The notes under the pieces are model-generated. The model did no database searches. It saw only the letters and a list, made by a program, of their open reading frames with translations, and was not told where the DNA came from. A program made the position numbers and the translations under genes. 44,941 nt of DNA from the NCBI GenBank assembly GCA_021823625.1, contig JAKANS010000024.1, positions 1 to 44,941 of the forward strand, written 5' to 3'. The stretch comes from a bacterium (GTDB lineage: Bacteria; Verrucomicrobiota; Verrucomicrobiia; Limisphaerales; J093). Within the stretch, counting starts at the first letter, position 1. Each line of letters opens with the position of its first letter. Shown piece after piece: positions 7,606 through 15,109 of this stretch.

Positions 7606-8026
7606 GCAGGAGGTAGAAGACAGAATATAGAATTTAGGAGCTAGAATGAGTACACCCGCGCGCAGCTTCCAAGACTTGGTTGTCTGGCAGAAGGCGCACC
7701 AGTTTGTGCTGAGTGTGTATCGCTACACGCGTGGATTCCCCACCGACGAACGGTTTGGCCTGACTTCACAGCTCCGCCGGGCGGCCGTCTCCATCGCAGC
7801 GAACATTGCTGAAGGTTTTCCCAAACGCGGTGCCAGCGACAAAGTGCGTTTTTTCAATATTGCCCAAGGGTCTCTGGAGGAGAGCCATTATTACTTGGTG
7901 CTCGCCAAGGATCTCGGTTACGGCGACAGCAGTGAACTATTGGCACAATACGGTGAGGTGGGTCGCATGCTCCAAGGCTATGCTTCGCGAATTCTAGCTT
8001 CTGACTCCTGACTCCTAATTTCTGTC
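7606..8026 (+). mobile_element. Inverted-repeat element carrying an S23/four-helix-bundle gene
   Basis: Left end GACAGAA (7619-7625), AATTTAGGAG (7631-7640) and CTAGAAT (7641-7647) pair with TTCTGTC (8020-8026), CTCCTAATT (8012-8020, one bulge) and ATTCTAG (7991-7997). The arms thus close around the S23 gene, whose start and stop codons lie inside the arms. The right end leaves only 4 nt before the next BMC-P start. The arm sequence is shared with the empty hairpin at 4021-4120. Confidence 0.55.
7646..8011 (+). CDS. Four-helix-bundle protein of the 23S rRNA intervening-sequence (S23/IVP) family
   Basis: A 121-aa S23/IVP family protein (PF05635). It shows SFQDLVVWQKAHQFVLSVYR at the start, the conserved LTSQLRRAAVSIAANIAEG core, and RFFNIAQGSLEESHYYLVLA. 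Family members form pentameric four-helix bundles and were first found as genes inside 23S rRNA intervening sequences; their function is unknown. The last residues are encoded by the right arm of the surrounding inverted repeat. It sits between the aldehyde dehydrogenase and a BMC-P gene and is unlikely to be a shell or pathway part. Finding this family and GxxExxY in the same operon links the two types of intervening-sequence gene. Confidence 0.92.
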   Translation: MSTPARSFQDLVVWQKAHQFVLSVYRYTRGFPTDERFGLTSQLRRAAVSIAANIAEGFPKRGASDKVRFFNIAQGSLEESHYYLVLAKDLGYGDSSELLAQYGEVGRMLQGYASRILASDS

Positions 8027-8030
8027 CGCC

Positions 8031-8348
8031 ATGCTCCTCGCCCGCGTCGAAGGCAATGTCACCGCCACCCGCAAGCATCCGAGCTTCGCGAGCTGGCGGC
8101 TGATCATCTGCCAGCCGATCGGGCGCGAAGGCCAGCCGGAAGGCGCGCCGTGCGTGGCGCTCGATTCTTTGGGTGCCGGCATGCACGAGCGCGTTCTCCT
8201 CTCCAGCGACGGCTTGGCCGCGCGGAAGGCTGTCGGCGACGACAAGAGTCCGGCGCGCTGGATGATCATCGGGCTTGTGGACGAGGTCGCCCCCGGCACC
8301 ACCGCGATGGAAGATGCCTTAGGCGCGCCGGCCCGCCCCTCGCCATGA
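8031..8348 (+). CDS. BMC-P pentameric vertex protein, copy 2
   Basis: A 105-aa EutN/CcmL-family protein: MLLARVEGNVTATRKHPSF, RLIICQPIG, CVALDSLGAGMHERVLLSSDG, and WMIIGLVDEV. It has a Pro/Ala-rich C-terminal tail. Its stop overlaps the start of the next BMC-P gene (ATGA), so the two are translationally coupled, and the third gene is coupled in the same way to the aldolase. The start codon lies 4 nt after the S23 element. Confidence 0.94.
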   Translation: MLLARVEGNVTATRKHPSFASWRLIICQPIGREGQPEGAPCVALDSLGAGMHERVLLSSDGLAARKAVGDDKSPARWMIIGLVDEVAPGTTAMEDALGAPARPSP

Positions 8349-8650
8349 AACTCGGCACCGTCATCGGTCGCGTGACCTTGAGCCGGACGATTCCGGCTTA
8401 CGAGGGGGGCCGCTGGCTGGTGGTCAGCCCGTTCACGCGCGAGCATTTTCCCCAAGCCGGCGAGGCGCCGATTACTCTCAGCAAAGACCCAAGCCTGGTG
8501 GTTTATGACAATCTCGGTGGCGGCGTAGGTGACGTGATCGGTTACGTGGAAGGCCGCGAGGCCGCGCAGCCGTTCGCTCAGCCAACGCCGGTGGACGCCA
8601 TCAACGCCGCTCTTATCGACGAAGTGTTCTACTCTCCATTCCGCCCATGA
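8345..8650 (+). CDS. BMC-P pentameric vertex protein, copy 3
   Basis: A 101-aa EutN/CcmL-family protein beginning MKLGTVIGRVTLSRTIPAY, then RWLVVSP, VVYDNLGGGVGDVIGYVEGREA, and NAALIDEVFY near the end. The ATG at 8345 is chosen because it gives the family N-terminus and a 4-bp ATGA overlap with the previous gene; the open frame extends further upstream only as overlap. It too ends in an ATGA overlap, with the aldolase. It is the most divergent of the three copies. Confidence 0.92.
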   Translation: MKLGTVIGRVTLSRTIPAYEGGRWLVVSPFTREHFPQAGEAPITLSKDPSLVVYDNLGGGVGDVIGYVEGREAAQPFAQPTPVDAINAALIDEVFYSPFRP

Positions 8651-9726
8651 AAAAAGTCATCAGCGCCCGCGACGTGGAAGACATGCTCCGCCGGGGCGTG
8701 GACCTGAATTCGATCCCCGCCGACGCCCTGCTCACCCCGTCCGCGCGAGACCTCATCCGCGACACGCAGGACAGCGGCAGCGGCAGGACCACGGGCATGG
8801 CCCCGTCCGCCGCGGCCGCGCGTTCTTCCGCGCCGACCGCCGGTGAGCAGCCGCAGCCGCCGGCCAAACCCCTGAATTCGAAGTCGCCCAAGGCCGAACT
8901 GGAGGCCTTCTTCAACTCCGCTTACGCCCTCGACCTGAAGCAGCAGATTTGCGAGATGGGCCGGCGCCTTTGGACTCGCGCCTACGTGGACGGCAACGGC
9001 GGCAATATGGCCATCAAGGTTGGGGAGGACATCGCGATTTGCACGCCGACGCTGGTCAGCAAAGGTTCGCTCAAACCGGAGGACATGTGCCTGGTGGACT
9101 TCGAGGGCAACCAACTGCTCGGCCTCAAGAAGCGCACCAGCGAGATCCTGATGCACTTGCAGATGATGAAGCGTCAGCCCAAGGCGATCGCCACCTGCCA
9201 TTGCCATCCGCCGTACGCGACGGGCTTCGCGGTGGCCGGCATCGCGCCGCCGACGTGCATGTTGCCAGAGTACGAGGTCTTCTGCGCCGTGGCGGTGGCG
9301 CCGTATCGTACGCCGGGCACGCCGGAGATGGGAAAACTCGTCGCCGATCTGGTGGACACCCACAACACGATCCTCATGGCCAACCACGGCGTCGTGACCT
9401 GGAGCCACAACGGCATCGAGGAGGCCTATTGGCGCATGGAAATCATCGAGGCCTACTGCCGGACCTTGCTGGTCACCGCGCAACTCGGCGTGAAGCCCAA
9501 CACCTTCTCGGCCGAGCAGCTCCAGGATTTGCTGAAGATCAAACAGAGCCTCGGCTACGTGGATCCGCGCTATGGTCTCAAGGAGTGCGAACTCTGCGAC
9601 AACGACGAGTGGCGACCCGGTGTCACGTGCCAGGTGCCGGCGAAGGCCGAACCGGCTGGCTTCGACAAGGAGGCCGAGGCGGTCGTCCAGGCGGTGACCG
9701 ACCAGATCCTGGCGCAGTTGAAGTGA
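8647..9726 (+). CDS. Class II aldolase for L-fuculose/L-rhamnulose-1-phosphate, BMC-targeted
   Basis: A 359-aa zinc-dependent aldolase/adducin-family enzyme, expected to split fuculose-1-P or rhamnulose-1-P into DHAP and L-lactaldehyde. The Zn ligands are visible as TCHCHPPYATGF (His185, His187) and NHGVVTW (His247). The phosphate-binding regions are GNGGNMAIKV and TPTLVSKGSL. Unlike stand-alone FucA or RhaD, it has a long N-terminal extension: a helix (VISARDVEDMLRRGVDL), TPSARDLIRD, then a Ser/Pro/Ala/Gly linker to about residue 80, fitting an encapsulation peptide. There is also a C-terminal extension of about 70 residues with a short Cys-containing segment (KECELCDNDEW). Which sugar phosphate is used cannot be told from sequence. 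Confidence 0.92.
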   Translation: MKKVISARDVEDMLRRGVDLNSIPADALLTPSARDLIRDTQDSGSGRTTGMAPSAAAARSSAPTAGEQPQPPAKPLNSKSPKAELEAFFNSAYALDLKQQICEMGRRLWTRAYVDGNGGNMAIKVGEDIAICTPTLVSKGSLKPEDMCLVDFEGNQLLGLKKRTSEILMHLQMMKRQPKAIATCHCHPPYATGFAVAGIAPPTCMLPEYEVFCAVAVAPYRTPGTPEMGKLVADLVDTHNTILMANHGVVTWSHNGIEEAYWRMEIIEAYCRTLLVTAQLGVKPNTFSAEQLQDLLKIKQSLGYVDPRYGLKECELCDNDEWRPGVTCQVPAKAEPAGFDKEAEAVVQAVTDQILAQLK

Positions 9727-10161
9727 ACCACGAATGAACACGAATGGACACCAATGAGAAGAGCCGACTCCTGCTCCGGGACGAGGTTTATCAAATCGTG
9801 GGTGCCGCGATTGAGGTCTTGAACGGTATCGGGCACGGGCTGACGGAAAAGCCCTACGAAAATGCGCTCGTGGTCGAGTTCAAGCTTCGGAACATCCCGT
9901 TCCATCAACAGCCGCGGTTCGAAGTCACCTACAAGAGCGTAACGGTCGGCCAGTTCATCCCCGACCTTGTCGCTTTTGCCCAGGTTGTGGTGGACGCAAA
10001 AGTGATTGACCGTATCACTGACGTGGAGCGTGGCCAGATGCTGAATTACCTGAAGATTACCCGACTCAGAGTCGGAGTGATCTTGAACTTCATGCACGCC
10101 AAGCTGGAGTGGGAGCGACTGGTTCTGTAATTCGTGTTTCTTCGTGTTGATTCGTGGTTGA
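9724..10161 (+). mobile_element. Inverted-repeat element 2 carrying a GxxExxY gene
   Basis: The left arm at 9724-9754 (TGAACCACGAATGAAC...) is complementary to the right arm at 10131-10161 (...GATTCGTGGTTGA) at 25 of 31 positions. As in element 1, the left arm begins on the upstream stop codon (AAG-TGA of the aldolase) and the right arm begins directly after the internal gene's stop. Only 4 nt separate the right arm from the next start at 10166. Same arm family as element 1 but clearly diverged. Confidence 0.6.
9744..10130 (+). CDS. GxxExxY family protein, second element-borne copy
   Basis: A 128-aa protein with the signature GLTEKPYENALVVEF and IPDLVAFAQVVVDAKVID, ending HAKLEWERLVL. It starts with MDTNEKSRLLLRDE inside the left arm of its inverted repeat. 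It is homologous to the protein at 2967-3341 but diverged (roughly two-thirds identity by eye), so the two elements probably arrived independently or long ago. Coding potential is intact, which suggests the product is used. Function is unknown; a nuclease-like fold has been proposed for the family. Confidence 0.88.
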   Translation: MDTNEKSRLLLRDEVYQIVGAAIEVLNGIGHGLTEKPYENALVVEFKLRNIPFHQQPRFEVTYKSVTVGQFIPDLVAFAQVVVDAKVIDRITDVERGQMLNYLKITRLRVGVILNFMHAKLEWERLVL

Positions 10162-10165
10162 CCCC

Positions 10166-11437
10166 ATGAAATCCCTCGACACCAAACTCGCTGAGATCAA
10201 AGCGAACCCGAAGTCGCGCGCGTTCATCATCGCGGACGCCAAGGACGCCGACATGGCCTTTGGCGTGCGGGCGCCCGGGCCACGGTCTTACTTGGCGCGG
10301 GGCGGCGCCCGGCCCGCGCAGTTTTCGCCGGAGGTCTGGAGCCGCGAGGAGTTCGGCTACCGCAACCTGCCGGAGTTTCTCGACATCATCCGCGAAGTGA
10401 CTCACCAGGGTCTGGTGGACATCATGCTGATGTCGGCCTATGTGAACGAGCTGCTCACCATCAAGGAAGGGATCTTCAAGGACTCGCCCGTGACGCCGGC
10501 CGCGCGCGCCAACGATACCACCGATGTCTGGGCCGCGCGCCACGGTTGTTACACCCGCGAGCCGTCCCAGCCTTTCCGCAGCGCGAGCATCGATCAAATC
10601 CAGTGCGGCCAGGTCGAATGCGAGCGCGACGGCAATGGCGAGTTCCCCGGCGCGAACCTGGGCTTGTATTCGGTCACGTTCGTCAACGACCTCGAACAAG
10701 ACCGTGAAGCCCTGCGCTGGTACAAAGCGTTCCGCGAAGAAGCGGAGCGGAAGCGCTTCCGGCATTTTCTCGAAGTGTTCGATCCCAACGTCGAGAGCGG
10801 CATCCCGCCGGAGAAGCTCGGTGAGTTCATCAACGACAACATCCTTCGCACCCTCGCCGGCGTGCCCGAGGCCGGACGGCCGATCTTCCTCAAGATCGTC
10901 TATCACGGGCCGCGCGCGATGGAGGAGCTTTGCCAGTACGATCCGAACATGGTGGTCGGCGTCCTGGGCGGCAGCGCGGGGACGACCTACGATGCCTTCA
11001 AGCTCATCCACGACGCGCAGAAGCACGGCGCACGGGTGGCGCTTTTCGGGCGCAAGATCAACAACGCGGAGCACCAACTCGCGTTCATCGAGATGTTGCG
11101 GCTGATCACCGACGGCAAGGTGTCGCCGGAGGAAGCCGTGCGCGCCTACCACGGCGTTTTACAGGCCAAGGGCATCAAGCCGCAACGCGAACTGAAGCAG
11201 GACCTGGAACTCACCGATCAAGCCATGAGCTACGGCGGCAGCGGTTCACGGGCAAAGGTTGAGATGCGAGGCAACCCGCTCGCGACAACGAAGCCCGCGC
11301 CCGCCGTTGCCAGCCGACCGGCATCCGCCGCACCCGCCTGGCCGACCTTCGGCGGTGGCGCCCCGGACTTCGAGAAGATGACGCCCGCGCAGCGCGCGGC
11401 CTACGACGCCTGGCGGTTGAAGCGGATATTCGGCTAA
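10166..11437 (+). CDS. DhnA/LacD-like TIM-barrel (class I aldolase-like) protein with putative C-terminal encapsulation peptide
   Basis: A 423-aa protein. The core resembles the class I DhnA/LacD aldolase fold: IFLKIVYHGP with Lys243 where a Schiff-base lysine is expected (K-x-x-Y), then GVLGGSAGTTYDAFKLIHDA and the phosphate-binding-like ALFGRKINNAE (about residues 292-302). After the core, residues 358-399 form a Gly/Pro/Ala linker (TKPAPAVASRPASAAPAWP), and the protein ends with a short helix, DFEKMTPAQRAAYDAWRLK, amphipathic in pattern. Linker plus terminal helix is the architecture of BMC encapsulation peptides. The ATG at 10166 is preferred; a GTG at 10154 lies in the repeat arm. It is the last operon gene and a likely cargo enzyme. 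Substrate unknown; a second aldolase or a sugar-phosphate enzyme is possible. Confidence 0.65.
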   Translation: MKSLDTKLAEIKANPKSRAFIIADAKDADMAFGVRAPGPRSYLARGGARPAQFSPEVWSREEFGYRNLPEFLDIIREVTHQGLVDIMLMSAYVNELLTIKEGIFKDSPVTPAARANDTTDVWAARHGCYTREPSQPFRSASIDQIQCGQVECERDGNGEFPGANLGLYSVTFVNDLEQDREALRWYKAFREEAERKRFRHFLEVFDPNVESGIPPEKLGEFINDNILRTLAGVPEAGRPIFLKIVYHGPRAMEELCQYDPNMVVGVLGGSAGTTYDAFKLIHDAQKHGARVALFGRKINNAEHQLAFIEMLRLITDGKVSPEEAVRAYHGVLQAKGIKPQRELKQDLELTDQAMSYGGSGSRAKVEMRGNPLATTKPAPAVASRPASAAPAWPTFGGGAPDFEKMTPAQRAAYDAWRLKRIFG

Positions 11438-11443
11438 GTGGCT

Positions 11444-11497
11444 GCGTTCGTCAGAACGCGGCTGACTATGTGGCCGCCGTCTCACGACGGCAGCCAC
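11444..11497. terminator. Two adjacent hairpins between convergent operons
   Basis: Hairpin A is GCGTTC (11444-11449), loop GTCA, GAACGC (11454-11459). Hairpin B is GTGGCCGCCGTC (11470-11481), loop TCAC, pairing with 11486-11497 at 11 of 12 positions. They lie between the ends of the BMC operon and the minus-strand oxidase gene. Neither has a clear T-tract, so they may be factor-dependent terminators, mRNA stabilisers or REP-like repeats. Confidence 0.45.
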
Positions 11498-11503
11498 GAG
11501 GCA

Positions 11504-12886
11504 TCATTCCAGAAACTTTCCTGGATTCAGGATTCCAAGCGGGTCGAGGGCCTGTTTCACCCGGGCGTGCAGACTGCGCACCGCTTCGTTCGCCGCCAGC
11601 GGCCACCAACGCTTCTTGGCCAGGCCGACGCCGTGCTCGCCGGTCATCACGCCGCCCCACGCCAGCACTTGCGCGAACAGGTCGTCCAGCGCCGCTTCGC
11701 TGCGCGCCTTCGCGCCGGGTTGCGTCTCGTCCACCATGACGTTCACGTGGATGTTCCCGTCGCCGGCGTGGCCGAAACACGCGAGCGGCAGCCCGTGCTT
11801 GCGCTGGAGGCGTTCGGCGAAGCGGAACAAATCCTCGAGGCGGCCGCGCGGCACGGCGATGTCTTCGTTCAGCTTGGTCAGGCCGGTGTCGCGCAAGGCG
11901 TAGGAAAACTCGCGCCGGATCTGCCAGAGCTTCTCGCACTCGGCCGCGCCGAACGCGCGTTGAACGAACCGCCTTGCCGCGTCGCGCGTCACCGCTTCCA
12001 CCTGGCGCAACTCCGCGCGCAGCGACCGCGCCTGGCCGTCGAGTTCGACGATGATGAGCGCTTCGCAGCCCTCGAGGCGCTTGCTGCCGGTCCGGCGACA
12101 CGCGGCCGCCAACGTGAACTTGTCCGCCACTTCGAGCGCGCACGGCAGGATGCCGGCGGCGAAAATGGCGCGGATGGCCCGCGCCGCGGCGCGCATCGTG
12201 CCGTAGCCCACGCAGAGACAGGCGCGATCGGGCGGCAAGGGCAGCAGCTTGAGCGTGGCTTCAGTGACAACGCCCAACATGCCCTCGGAACCGACGAACA
12301 ATCGTGCCAGCTCGAACCCGGTCTTGTTCTTGTGCGTGCGGCTGCCCAGGCGCGTCACCGTGCCGTCGGCGAGCACGACTTCCAAGCCGAGCACATAGTC
12401 GCGCGTGACGCCGTACTTGAGGCAACGCGGCCCGCCGGCGTTGGTGGCGATGTTGCCGCCCAGCGTGCAATCGACGCGGCTGGCCGGATCGGGCGGGTAA
12501 AACAGGCCTTGGGCCTCGACCGCGTCCTGCAGTTTCTGCGTGATCACGCCCGGCTGGACGACCGCGACGAAATCGCCGGCGTGGATTTGCTTGATGCGAT
12601 TCATCCGCGCCAGCGACAGCACGAGGCCGCCTTGCATGGGAACACAGCCGCCGACGTAGCCATGACCGGCGCCGCGTGGCGTGACCGGAATCCGCCGTTC
12701 GTTCGCAAAGCGGAGGATTTTTGCGACCGACTCGGCGGAGCGGGGGAGCGCCACCGCCTCGGGTTCGTGGCGGGCGAACCACTTGTCGCCGGCGTGGGCA
12801 GCGAGCGTGGTGGGATCGAGACGGAGTTCGCCGGCCGGCAATTGACGTTGGAGTTGCCGCACCGTGGCGGCGAAGGACTTCTTCAT
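11504..12886 (-). CDS. FAD-linked oxidase (GlcD-like glycolate/D-lactate dehydrogenase)
   Basis: A 460-aa protein with the PCMH-type FAD-binding domain: RIPVTPRGAGHGYVGGC, then TLGGNIATNAGGPRCLKYG and LFVGSEGMLGVVTEATLKLLPLP. The C-terminal FAD-oxidase domain includes CFGHAGDGNIHVN and GGVMTGEHGVGLAKK, and the end is LGILNPGKFL. It oxidises a 2-hydroxy acid such as glycolate or D-lactate. It sits next to a lactate-producing BMC operon but is convergent with it and belongs to the minus-strand cluster, so a shared pathway is only a possibility. The ATG at 12886 overlaps the upstream DUF2007 stop by 4 bp. A longer in-frame extension to 12955 overlaps that gene and was not used. Confidence 0.9.
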   Translation of the reverse strand: MKKSFAATVRQLQRQLPAGELRLDPTTLAAHAGDKWFARHEPEAVALPRSAESVAKILRFANERRIPVTPRGAGHGYVGGCVPMQGGLVLSLARMNRIKQIHAGDFVAVVQPGVITQKLQDAVEAQGLFYPPDPASRVDCTLGGNIATNAGGPRCLKYGVTRDYVLGLEVVLADGTVTRLGSRTHKNKTGFELARLFVGSEGMLGVVTEATLKLLPLPPDRACLCVGYGTMRAAARAIRAIFAAGILPCALEVADKFTLAAACRRTGSKRLEGCEALIIVELDGQARSLRAELRQVEAVTRDAARRFVQRAFGAAECEKLWQIRREFSYALRDTGLTKLNEDIAVPRGRLEDLFRFAERLQRKHGLPLACFGHAGDGNIHVNVMVDETQPGAKARSEAALDDLFAQVLAWGGVMTGEHGVGLAKKRWWPLAANEAVRSLHARVKQALDPLGILNPGKFLE

Positions 12887-13101
12887 TCGGCGTGCTCCGA
12901 GGCGTCGATCAACTCGCGGGCGTCGGCGGCGAGAGCTTCCGGGACATCGACGCACAACTCCACGCCGCCGATGCCCGCACCCCCGGCCAGGGCGGATCTT
13001 TCGTTTCTGACGGTTGCGGGGATGCCGGCCGTTTCAAGTCGCCCGCGAACAAGTTGCGCCTCGGAAGGGTTGAACGTTCGGAACACTGTGATCAGGTCCA
13101 T
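12883..13101 (-). CDS. DUF2007-family small protein
   Basis: A 72-aa protein of the DUF2007 (putative signal-transducing) type: MDLITVFRTFNPSEAQLVRGRL, a GIPATVRNE turn, and ELCVDVPEALAADARELIDA. Family members adopt a small ferredoxin-like fold with no known biochemical role. It is translationally coupled by a 4-bp overlap to the FAD oxidase downstream, and may be part of the same transcription unit as AmrA upstream. Confidence 0.8.
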   Translation of the reverse strand: MDLITVFRTFNPSEAQLVRGRLETAGIPATVRNERSALAGGAGIGGVELCVDVPEALAADARELIDASEHAE

Positions 13102-13159
13102 GACGGGAGACTAGTTGCGGCGGGACGGCCCGGCAAGCGATGGCGATCCGCACTGGCGG

Positions 13160-13765
13160 TCAACCCTCTTCGGTCGCCGCGTCAGCCTCCGAAAAATGTT
13201 CGACCCGGTAAGTCTTCACCGCCGTCCCCGCCCGGCGCCAATCGCCGGGAGCAGCGCCGGCCTTCAGCGCAAGCTGGTCCAGGAAACCCGCCTTGTCGGG
13301 AAACTTCTGCCAGACCTGCGGCAGGAACGTCGCGCGGCGCGCGCCCAGTTCGAGGACCACGCCGTCGCGGCCCGGCTCGAGTTTCGCGAGCAACTCCGCC
13401 GGCGAGGCGAACGGCAGCGGCTGCGGCGGGGTGAGCACGCTGATCTCGATCTCGATGGTGTCCAGTTCGTCGGGGGTGACCGGTGGGAAGCGGCTGTCCC
13501 GCAAGGCGGCGGCGCGGGCGTTCTCGATCGTCGCCTGCCACAACGGCCAGCGCGGCTCGAGGTTGCCGATGCAGCCACGCAGTTGGCCGGCGCGCGTCAA
13601 AGTCACGAAGCAGCCGGCCGGCTCGGCGAGCCGTGGCGGCACTTTGCAGCCGGCGACATCCGGCGGCGAAGCCCCGGCGACGCTGCGGTGCAAGGCCGCA
13701 CGGGCCAATGCCAGCAAGAGTAGTCGTTCTTCCCGGTCGAGCGGCGATGGAAGCGAGGGAGCCAT
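13160..13765 (-). CDS. amrA: AmmeMemoRadiSam system protein A (AMMECR1 domain)
   Basis: A 201-aa AMMECR1-domain protein. The invariant LRGCIG motif is present (GQLRGCIGNLEPRWPLWQ), followed by ARAAALRDSRFPPVTPDEL and IEIEISVLTPPQPL, with a C-terminal TFLPQVWQKFPDKAGFL. Its bacterial function is unknown; it co-occurs with a MEMO-like protein and a radical SAM enzyme. Here those partners lie 3.8 kb upstream on the same strand (17575-19549), separated by a flippase, a glycosyltransferase and a peptidase. Confidence 0.9.
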   Translation of the reverse strand: MAPSLPSPLDREERLLLLALARAALHRSVAGASPPDVAGCKVPPRLAEPAGCFVTLTRAGQLRGCIGNLEPRWPLWQATIENARAAALRDSRFPPVTPDELDTIEIEISVLTPPQPLPFASPAELLAKLEPGRDGVVLELGARRATFLPQVWQKFPDKAGFLDQLALKAGAAPGDWRRAGTAVKTYRVEHFSEADAATEEG

Positions 13766-13792
13766 TGCGAAATTTGCGAACCTCGATTGAGT

Positions 13793-15103
13793 TCAGGCGG
13801 CTGTCCCGCGTGTGTTGCGCCCGCCTCCCCAAGTGAACCACGCCGCCACGCCCAACAACAGCGCGCTGAACAGGCCGATGGTTTGCACCACCGCCTTGAA
13901 GGCGATCAGGTGTTCGCTGCCGAACGCACCGCCGTGCGCCGCCTTGGCGTGGCTGTTCGCGCGCAGAACGAGCGTTACCCCGTAAGCGAGCGACACGAAC
14001 AGCAACCACGGCACGCAGGCAAACCGACGTCGCGCCAGCAGGCTCGTGATGAGTACGTTCGCCAGGGTGAGCGGCAGCATCGACCAAACGAACCACGGCA
14101 CCAACGGGGCGCTGACCCAATACCGGGGCTTGTACACCAACCGCAGTGGCAATTCGGGAAAGAGCGTGCAGACCAGGGCGGCTGCCGCACCCACGAGGGC
14201 GGTGGCGCCCAGGGCTTGCGCGACCACGTCCGTTCGCTGCGAGAGCGCAACGCTGCGGACGACTTTCGGGAACATGACGGCCACCAGCGCGGCGGTGAAG
14301 AAAATCAACGCCCGACCGATCGTGCCCGGCGCGCCGTAGAAGGCGGTGACTTCCTTGTCGAACACGCTTTGCACGACAATCTGGTCGGCGGCCATCATGA
14401 ACTGCCCTGCCGACAAACCCAGCGTCAGCGGCACGACAATGCCGAACCACTCGCGCCACCGCACGGCTTCACCTTTGCCGAGCCACGCGCTGCGGCTGTG
14501 CCAGCCCGCGAACGCGACGCAGACCACGTAAGCCATCAGCGCTGCGGTCATTGCACCGGCGGCGTAGTTGCCGAGCCACCACACGAGCACCAACACCCCG
14601 CCCAGGCGCACGCCGCCATTGAGGATTTGGAGCCAGCCCAGCCACAGAAAGTCCTGCCGGCCTTGCAACACTCCCTGGAGGATCGGCCACCATAACATTG
14701 CCAGACCGATGCCCACGGTGGCCCACAACGCGCCGGCGTGCGCAATCTTCAGTTTCTCGAGCAACTCGCCGCGAACTAGGAATGCCGCGAGCGCCATCCC
14801 GCACCAAAGAATGAAAGTGCCTGCCAGCGCCCAGCGCACGGTGAAGGTGAGTTGCCGCTGTTGTTCCGGAGCGATCGCCGCCGCCGTTTGCTGCGCAAAA
14901 ATGGTTTGCAGACCTATCGCGGGAATCAGCATGAGGTTCAGGACCTGCAGCAACGCCAGGAAGACACCGTACTCCGCCTCCGTCATGCGGGACTGGGCTG
15001 GGATGTGCACCACCCACATGCACACGCCGCCCAGGCCGGTGGCCATCACCATCCAGCCGGTTTGCCGGAAAAAGGCCAGTTTGCTCTGTGGGCTCCCGCT
15101 CAT
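13793..15103 (-). CDS. Oligosaccharide flippase-like membrane protein (MOP superfamily)
   Basis: A 436-aa integral membrane protein with about a dozen hydrophobic segments, starting with GWMVMATGLGGVCMWVV. It shows the pattern of polysaccharide-biosynthesis flippases (FFRQTGWMVMATG, MTEAEYGVFLALLQVLNL, AFYGAPGTIGRALIFF). It likely moves lipid-linked glycan across the inner membrane. It is 6 bp from the GT4 glycosyltransferase gene, which supports a shared role in making a surface glycan. The substrate is not readable. Confidence 0.85.
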   Translation of the reverse strand: MSGSPQSKLAFFRQTGWMVMATGLGGVCMWVVHIPAQSRMTEAEYGVFLALLQVLNLMLIPAIGLQTIFAQQTAAAIAPEQQRQLTFTVRWALAGTFILWCGMALAAFLVRGELLEKLKIAHAGALWATVGIGLAMLWWPILQGVLQGRQDFLWLGWLQILNGGVRLGGVLVLVWWLGNYAAGAMTAALMAYVVCVAFAGWHSRSAWLGKGEAVRWREWFGIVVPLTLGLSAGQFMMAADQIVVQSVFDKEVTAFYGAPGTIGRALIFFTAALVAVMFPKVVRSVALSQRTDVVAQALGATALVGAAAALVCTLFPELPLRLVYKPRYWVSAPLVPWFVWSMLPLTLANVLITSLLARRRFACVPWLLFVSLAYGVTLVLRANSHAKAAHGGAFGSEHLIAFKAVVQTIGLFSALLLGVAAWFTWGGGRNTRGTAA

Positions 15104-15109
15104 GCGTGC

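Noticed and set aside
3400..10165. BMC-T trimer shell gene, lactaldehyde reductase or sugar isomerase/kinase in the operon
   Set aside because: Looked for and not found. All shell genes are single-domain BMC-H or BMC-P, and no Fe-ADH or FGGY-kinase motifs occur in the window.
11504..12886. FAD-linked oxidase as a member of the BMC pathway
   Set aside because: It is on the opposite strand, convergent, lacks an encapsulation peptide and is coupled to DUF2007. Lactate use is possible but unsupported.
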